Source: Ignavibacteriota bacterium (lineage in GTDB: Bacteria > Bacteroidota > Ignavibacteria > Palsa-1295). From it: 19,004 nt of DNA. The DNA lies in contig JANYLL010000001.1 of assembly GCA_025357895.1 (NCBI GenBank), positions 1 through 19,004 of the forward strand, in the 5' to 3' direction. Made by a program: the position numbers and the translations under genes. The notes below the pieces were generated by a model, which was given only the letters and a program-made list of their open reading frames with translations, was not told where the DNA came from and did not search any database. Positions 15,642 through 19,004 of the stretch are shown here, piece after piece (position 1 is the first letter of the stretch; every line of letters starts with the position of its first letter).

Positions 15642-15848
15642 ATGAGAGAATCATTAAAAGACAAAATTGAAAGCGCAATGAGCGAAGGTTTCGAAAAAGC
15701 TCAGCAAGATAAAATATCCGAACTCAACCGCCTTTCCCAAACAGGCAAACAAATATCCCGCAAAGACTATAATTCAAGAAGCTTAAGCGAACTTTATAAG
15801 GAACTCGGACTCGAATATCCGACGGGCAAACCCATGGCAATGGCATAG
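15642..15848 (+). CDS. Small hypothetical protein, 68 residues
   Basis: I do not recognise this protein. It is hydrophilic, with no signal peptide or membrane segment. The first half (MRESLKDKIESAMSEGFEKA, then QQDKISELNRLSQ) is charged and should form a helix; the second half, KDYNSRSLSELYKELGLEYP, looks like a second helix and turn, ending in GKPMAMA. Reasons to think it is real are an AAGGA ribosome binding site eight bases before ATG 15642, codon use like its neighbours, and an intrinsic terminator right after the stop. The 103 bases before it contain a short hairpin (ACCTTA/TAAGGT). It could be a small cytoplasmic regulatory or binding protein; no function can be assigned. Confidence 0.7.
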   Translation: MRESLKDKIESAMSEGFEKAQQDKISELNRLSQTGKQISRKDYNSRSLSELYKELGLEYPTGKPMAMA

Positions 15849-15860
15849 GTTTTCAGGAAG

Positions 15861-15898
15861 TTTTTTTTAAAGGCGGGCTTTTAGTCCGCCTTTTTTTT
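15861..15898 (+). terminator. Rho-independent terminator after the small hypothetical gene
   Basis: AAAGGCGG (15869-15876) pairs perfectly with CCGCCTTT (15886-15893), and the stem can grow by a G-T and a C-G pair over a five-base loop. Eight T residues follow through 15898. A tract of eight T also precedes the stem at 15861-15868, so only the plus-strand direction has the canonical T run after the stem. It closes the FmdB/small-protein transcript. Confidence 0.92.
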
Positions 15899-16028
15899 GT
15901 CTTTTTTCTCAACGTGCGGTCTAAGAACCTGAATTATGTGAACCTCGCATTTTTTCTGTAAGGTGTACCTGTCGGCTGTTAGCTTCTTTGAGGAACAACT
16001 TCCATCTATTCTTCCTTATATTTAATGT

Positions 16029-16068
16029 CCGAACGTTGGGTTCGGCACCTATTTTATTTTATAAGGAG
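16029..16068 (+). promoter_or_regulatory. Leader hairpin and strong ribosome binding site of the Omp28-like gene
   Basis: AAGGAG at 16063-16068 is the best Shine-Dalgarno sequence in the window. It lies five bases before ATG 16074 and eight before ATG 16077, so the second ATG may be the true start, one residue shorter. Just upstream, CCGAAC (16029-16034) and GTTCGG (16040-16045) can form a 6-bp hairpin in the leader. I see no promoter I trust in the rest of the 225-base gap. Confidence 0.7.
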
Positions 16069-16073
16069 ATTGT

Positions 16074-17789
16074 ATGATGAAGTTGTCTTACCTCTGTATT
16101 TCACTTATTGTTATTTGTTCGATGCATGGTAGCCTGCGCGCGCAAGATCCGAAGATGATTCTCTTCGAAACATTTACTAATAGTTTTGCTGAATGCACTG
16201 CTAATAATGATCTCGATGCCGAGATCAAGCAAACGCTTAACCCCAATTCGAATCCGAATGCCGCAAGAATTATTCATTTAAATTATCATATTACGAATGT
16301 CGGAGATCCGATGTGTGCTAAGGCTCCCTCAGCCAGCGCGATGATCGCAAAGATCTCGGGTCTTACAGGAGGTACACAGCCGATACTTTGTGCTGCAGTT
16401 GATAGAACCAACTTTCCGCCAAACGGAAAACTTACCGGAATTCCTCCGGGCGGGCAAGCACAATGGACATCGCGCATAAGCAGTGAAGTAAAAATTACTC
16501 CCACAGTTTCTATAAAACTTCTCAGTGCGCAGATCGATAAGATCAGTTCGGATGCCAGTTCGCGCCTCATTGCAACCGTCGAAGTTACCGGCGCACAGAC
16601 ACCTGATACCATGGCAATACATTATGCTGTTTTACAAGATAATATTACCTATGCACAATGCCCTGATTCTAAACCACCTGGACCGACACATCACAACAAT
16701 GTTGTCCGCTACGTGACTCTTAACGATTCACTTTTGAATTTCAAAACGCAGACAAAAAATACCGTTACCTTTGTTCAGAATATTTCCAAGACGATCAAAG
16801 ATTTTGATCTGACCTCTATGAAACTTGTTGCATGGGTCGAAGATCATAACGGAGGAGATTATACCGTTGCGCAGGCTGCATTATTACAATTAGATCTGAA
16901 TGATCTACCTGCGCCTCCTTCTTCACTTGTTCTTAACAGCACAATTCTTGACGATGCTGTATTTGCGCCGAATGATCTTATTACGATACTCTTCGATAAA
17001 GTCAGTATCGATTCTGTAAAGATCGAGTATTCATCCGATGGGGGAAGTACCTGGCAGACAATTGGAAATACGCATGATACCCGTTTATATTGGAATGCAC
17101 CAAATATCACGACTACACAGGGAAAAATACGCATTTCTGATTTGAGCAATGGAAATCTTATTTCTAAAGAGACAAGAACATTCACGATCAAGCAAGCTGA
17201 TCATAGTTTGAGCATACTTAGTCCTAAAGGCGGAGATATTCTCTATATTGGGCAGAAAGATACCATTACGTGGAATCAGCATGGAGTAGATACGCTTTTT
17301 GTTGAATACTCTATTGATGACGGAGCACATTGGCAGACTCTCAATTTCCATAAGGATCCAACTCACGTTGCTAATTTTTTTGTGTGGACTGTTGCAGGTC
17401 AGCCTACGACTCAGGCGCGAATTCGTCTGCGTCCTTTCGCAACGGAGTTAGCGACACTTTCTTCGATAAGCGATCCATTTATCGTGCTTAATATTACCGG
17501 AGGAGTTAATTCATCTCCCGCAGAGAGCGTTCACATATCAATAAATCCCCAACCAGTAAGAAGATCGGAGCAATTGAATCTAAATCTTAAATTGGATGCA
17601 TATTCCGGAGTAGATATTTCTCTCTTCGACATGAGCGGAAAGAAAGTCATCACGAAAAATCATACGTTTTTTGGAGCAGGAAATACTACGCTTGGTCTGC
17701 AATTGAATTCGCTTACTGCCGGAGCATACGTTCTTGAAGTACGGCGCGATGATGGGATGATGCGGGTGGTGAAGGTAGTTGTGGAGTAG
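16074..17789 (+). CDS. Omp28-like secreted protein with Ig-like repeats and T9SS sorting domain
   Basis: The 571-residue protein starts with a signal peptide (1-23, cut after LRA). The next part, KMILFETFTNSFAECTANN and later ARIIHLNYHITNVGDPMC, resembles the thioredoxin-like fold of Omp28-related proteins, which usually carry EEFTGxxCxxC. Here only Cys41 remains of the CxxC pair, with Cys81 further on, so redox activity is unlikely. Two tandem beta-sandwich modules follow at about 281-377 (VKIEYSSDGGSTWQTIG) and 378-473 (LFVEYSIDDGAHWQTL). The C-terminus (486-571, with ISINPQPVRRSEQ, FDMSGKKV and TAGAYVLEVRR) is a type A T9SS sorting domain. It is therefore probably exported across the outer membrane as T9SS cargo. 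A strong ribosome binding site and an upstream terminator suggest its own transcript. Its binding target or substrate is unknown. Confidence 0.8.
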   Translation: MMKLSYLCISLIVICSMHGSLRAQDPKMILFETFTNSFAECTANNDLDAEIKQTLNPNSNPNAARIIHLNYHITNVGDPMCAKAPSASAMIAKISGLTGGTQPILCAAVDRTNFPPNGKLTGIPPGGQAQWTSRISSEVKITPTVSIKLLSAQIDKISSDASSRLIATVEVTGAQTPDTMAIHYAVLQDNITYAQCPDSKPPGPTHHNNVVRYVTLNDSLLNFKTQTKNTVTFVQNISKTIKDFDLTSMKLVAWVEDHNGGDYTVAQAALLQLDLNDLPAPPSSLVLNSTILDDAVFAPNDLITILFDKVSIDSVKIEYSSDGGSTWQTIGNTHDTRLYWNAPNITTTQGKIRISDLSNGNLISKETRTFTIKQADHSLSILSPKGGDILYIGQKDTITWNQHGVDTLFVEYSIDDGAHWQTLNFHKDPTHVANFFVWTVAGQPTTQARIRLRPFATELATLSSISDPFIVLNITGGVNSSPAESVHISINPQPVRRSEQLNLNLKLDAYSGVDISLFDMSGKKVITKNHTFFGAGNTTLGLQLNSLTAGAYVLEVRRDDGMMRVVKVVVE

Positions 17790-17807
17790 TCGTTAGCAGA
17801 GAGGTCT

Positions 17808-17955
17808 GATTTACATGTCATGCTTCATTACGTAAAAATTGCTAAAGCAATTTTTACGTAATGAAGAATCCGTGATGGTTTAAAGAGACTCACTCTATAC
17901 TAACCATCACGGGATTCTTCATTCGCTACTCTTCGTTCAGAATGACATGTAAATC
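17808..17955. repeat. 148-bp MITE-like nested palindromic element (GTCATTC type, copy B)
   Basis: Perfect 14-bp terminal inverted repeats, GATTTACATGTCAT at 17808 and ATGACATGTAAATC ending at 17955, bound the element. Inside are a perfect palindrome with 21-bp arms (17823-17843 and 17846-17866) and a second near-perfect pairing of 17863-17880 with 17902-17920 (GATGGTT/AACCATC) with one bulged base. The two share GAAG at 17863-17866, so they compete. The inner right end, read backwards, is GTCATTCTGAACGAAG, like the start of the element at 9420. It has no coding capacity and sits between convergent genes. Confidence 0.85.
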
Positions 17956-17987
17956 CGAACTCAAAACTCATAATTCATAACTCGAAA

Positions 17988-19004
17988 TTATTCCCCGATC
18001 TCCATCTCCTCATCCACAATTTCCTCTTCACCTTCTTTTTTATCTTTCATTAAGCCGAATTTTCGCATTTTTGTATAAAGATGCGAGCGCTGAATGTTCA
18101 TTGCTTCGGCAGTGCGGCTGATGTTCCAGCTATACTCGCGAAGGCGTTCTTCAATAAATATTTTTTCGGATTTATCTTTGAAATCCTGAAATGACTCTGC
18201 ACTTAATGCTTCCTGAAGCGGATTATCCCGTGAACTGACCAGATACCCTTCGCTTTCAGTAGATTGGATCCGCGCCATATCGGCGGGGCTAAGAAGTACA
18301 GTATGTGCAAATTCTTCAGCCTGCTGAGCGCCTCCGTTATCGAATGCTTTATGCATTGCTCCCATCGAAAAAGCTACGCCTAAATGCTCGACGTCTTCAC
18401 GCTTGACGATATCGCCTTGAGTTAAAATAACTATGCGCTCGATAATATTGCGAAGCTCGCGAATATTTCCGGTATAAGGAAGCGACATCAGCAGTTTCAT
18501 CGCCGCTTCATCAAAATTCGGAGCCTTGCGCTTAACATCTGCTGCAAATTCTTCAGCGAATGATTTTACAAGCATCGGAATATCTTCGAGCCTTTGACGG
18601 AGCGGCGGAACGTGTATCGGAATGACATTTAATCTATGAAAAAGATCTTCGCGGAATCTTCCGCCGCGTATTTCTTCCGGCACATTTTTATTTGTGGCAG
18701 CGATCACGCGTACATCAACCTTGATCGGTTTACTCATAGAACTTCCGACGCGCTCGATCCATCCTTCATCAATGACTTTTAAAACTTTTGCTTGAGCTTC
18801 CAAGCTCATATCGCCGATCTCATCCAAGAACAGCGTACCTCCATCGGCTTGCTCGAACTTTCCGATGCGTTGATTTTGTGCACCTGTGAACGAGCCTTTT
18901 TCATGACCAAATAATTCGCTTTCAATAAGATCGCGCGGAATCGCTGCACAATTGACTTCAACAAAGGGCATCTGCGAACGCTTTGAACTTGAATGAACTC
19001 CGCG
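17988..19004 (-). CDS. Sigma-54-dependent transcriptional activator (NtrC family), C-terminal part
   Basis: The frame is open through the right edge, so the receiver or sensor domain and Walker A are outside the window; the Met codon at 18971 is internal, because RGVHSSSKRSQ precedes it as in other family members. Counted from that Met, the AAA+ domain shows NCAAIPRDLIESELFGHEKG, the sigma-54 contact loop GSFTGA (26-31, GAFTGA in most members), Walker B GGTLFLDE (44-51), the RFREDLFHRL arginine-finger region (105-114) and PPLRQRLEDI (122-131). A Fis-type helix-turn-helix (274-308, SWNISRTAEAMNIQRSHLYT) binds enhancer sites, and an acidic tail follows. It would open sigma-54 promoters when activated by phosphorylation or a ligand. 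No target promoter was found in the window. Ser in place of Ala in the loop occurs in some working members. Confidence 0.93.
   Translation of the reverse strand, partial: RGVHSSSKRSQMPFVEVNCAAIPRDLIESELFGHEKGSFTGAQNQRIGKFEQADGGTLFLDEIGDMSLEAQAKVLKVIDEGWIERVGSSMSKPIKVDVRVIAATNKNVPEEIRGGRFREDLFHRLNVIPIHVPPLRQRLEDIPMLVKSFAEEFAADVKRKAPNFDEAAMKLLMSLPYTGNIRELRNIIERIVILTQGDIVKREDVEHLGVAFSMGAMHKAFDNGGAQQAEEFAHTVLLSPADMARIQSTESEGYLVSSRDNPLQEALSAESFQDFKDKSEKIFIEERLREYSWNISRTAEAMNIQRSHLYTKMRKFGLMKDKKEGEEEIVDEEMEIGE

Noticed and set aside
15987..16024. TTTG and TATATTTA as a promoter for the Omp28-like gene
   Set aside because: The spacing of 26 bases is longer than expected for either Bacteroidota or sigma-70 type promoters.
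9420..17955. CRISPR array made of the intergenic repeats
   Set aside because: Repeats are dispersed, palindromic and separated by genes; there are no regularly spaced unique spacers and no cas genes.

Overview
The window reads as chromosomal DNA from a Bacteroidota/Chlorobi-group bacterium, most plausibly an Ignavibacteria- or Kapabacteria-like lineage; the lineage is inferred from protein content, without any rRNA or search. The reasons are three secreted proteins with C-terminal type IX secretion (T9SS) sorting-type domains, a PorZ-like double-propeller protein, an Omp28-like secreted protein, lipoproteins, a secreted S9A prolyl oligopeptidase, few Shine-Dalgarno sites and moderate GC. No phage, integrase, CRISPR array, rRNA or tRNA is visible.

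Layout. At 1-452 is the 3' end of a class I/II aminotransferase, convergent with a minus-strand prolyl oligopeptidase (525-2639). From 2804 to 17789 all genes lie on the plus strand: purT; a BNR/sortilin-like T9SS cargo protein; a fossil of a RelE/ParE-type toxin; purB; an orphan lipoprotein; a fibronectin-type lipoprotein; yraN; an FtsE-like ATPase; ribH; a PorZ-like protein; an FmdB-type zinc ribbon; a small unknown protein; and an Omp28-like T9SS cargo. The right edge cuts a minus-strand sigma-54 activator (17988 to beyond 19004).

Housekeeping metabolism (purT and purB for purines, ribH for riboflavin) alternates with cell-envelope and secreted proteins. The PorZ-like gene follows ribH by 6 bases and probably shares its transcript. 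If it is a true PorZ, it belongs to the surface complex that attaches T9SS cargo such as the 4087-6690 and 16074-17789 products.

Intergenic DNA is unusually rich in palindromic dispersed repeats: three copies of a roughly 75-bp GGCTTTAGCC element, a TCATTGCGAG-type 131-bp element, two related GTCATTC-type elements (one with perfect 14-bp terminal inverted repeats and a 21-bp-arm hairpin), and a 27-bp element seen on both sides of the PorZ-like gene. The clearest oddity in a protein is the FtsE homologue: its Walker A and Q-loop are intact, but the signature motif, the Walker B glutamate and the H-loop histidine are all replaced. I did not find a convincing new multi-gene system. The best leads are the altered FtsE, the repeat families, and the repeat that seems to supply the signal-peptide n-region of the PorZ-like protein.
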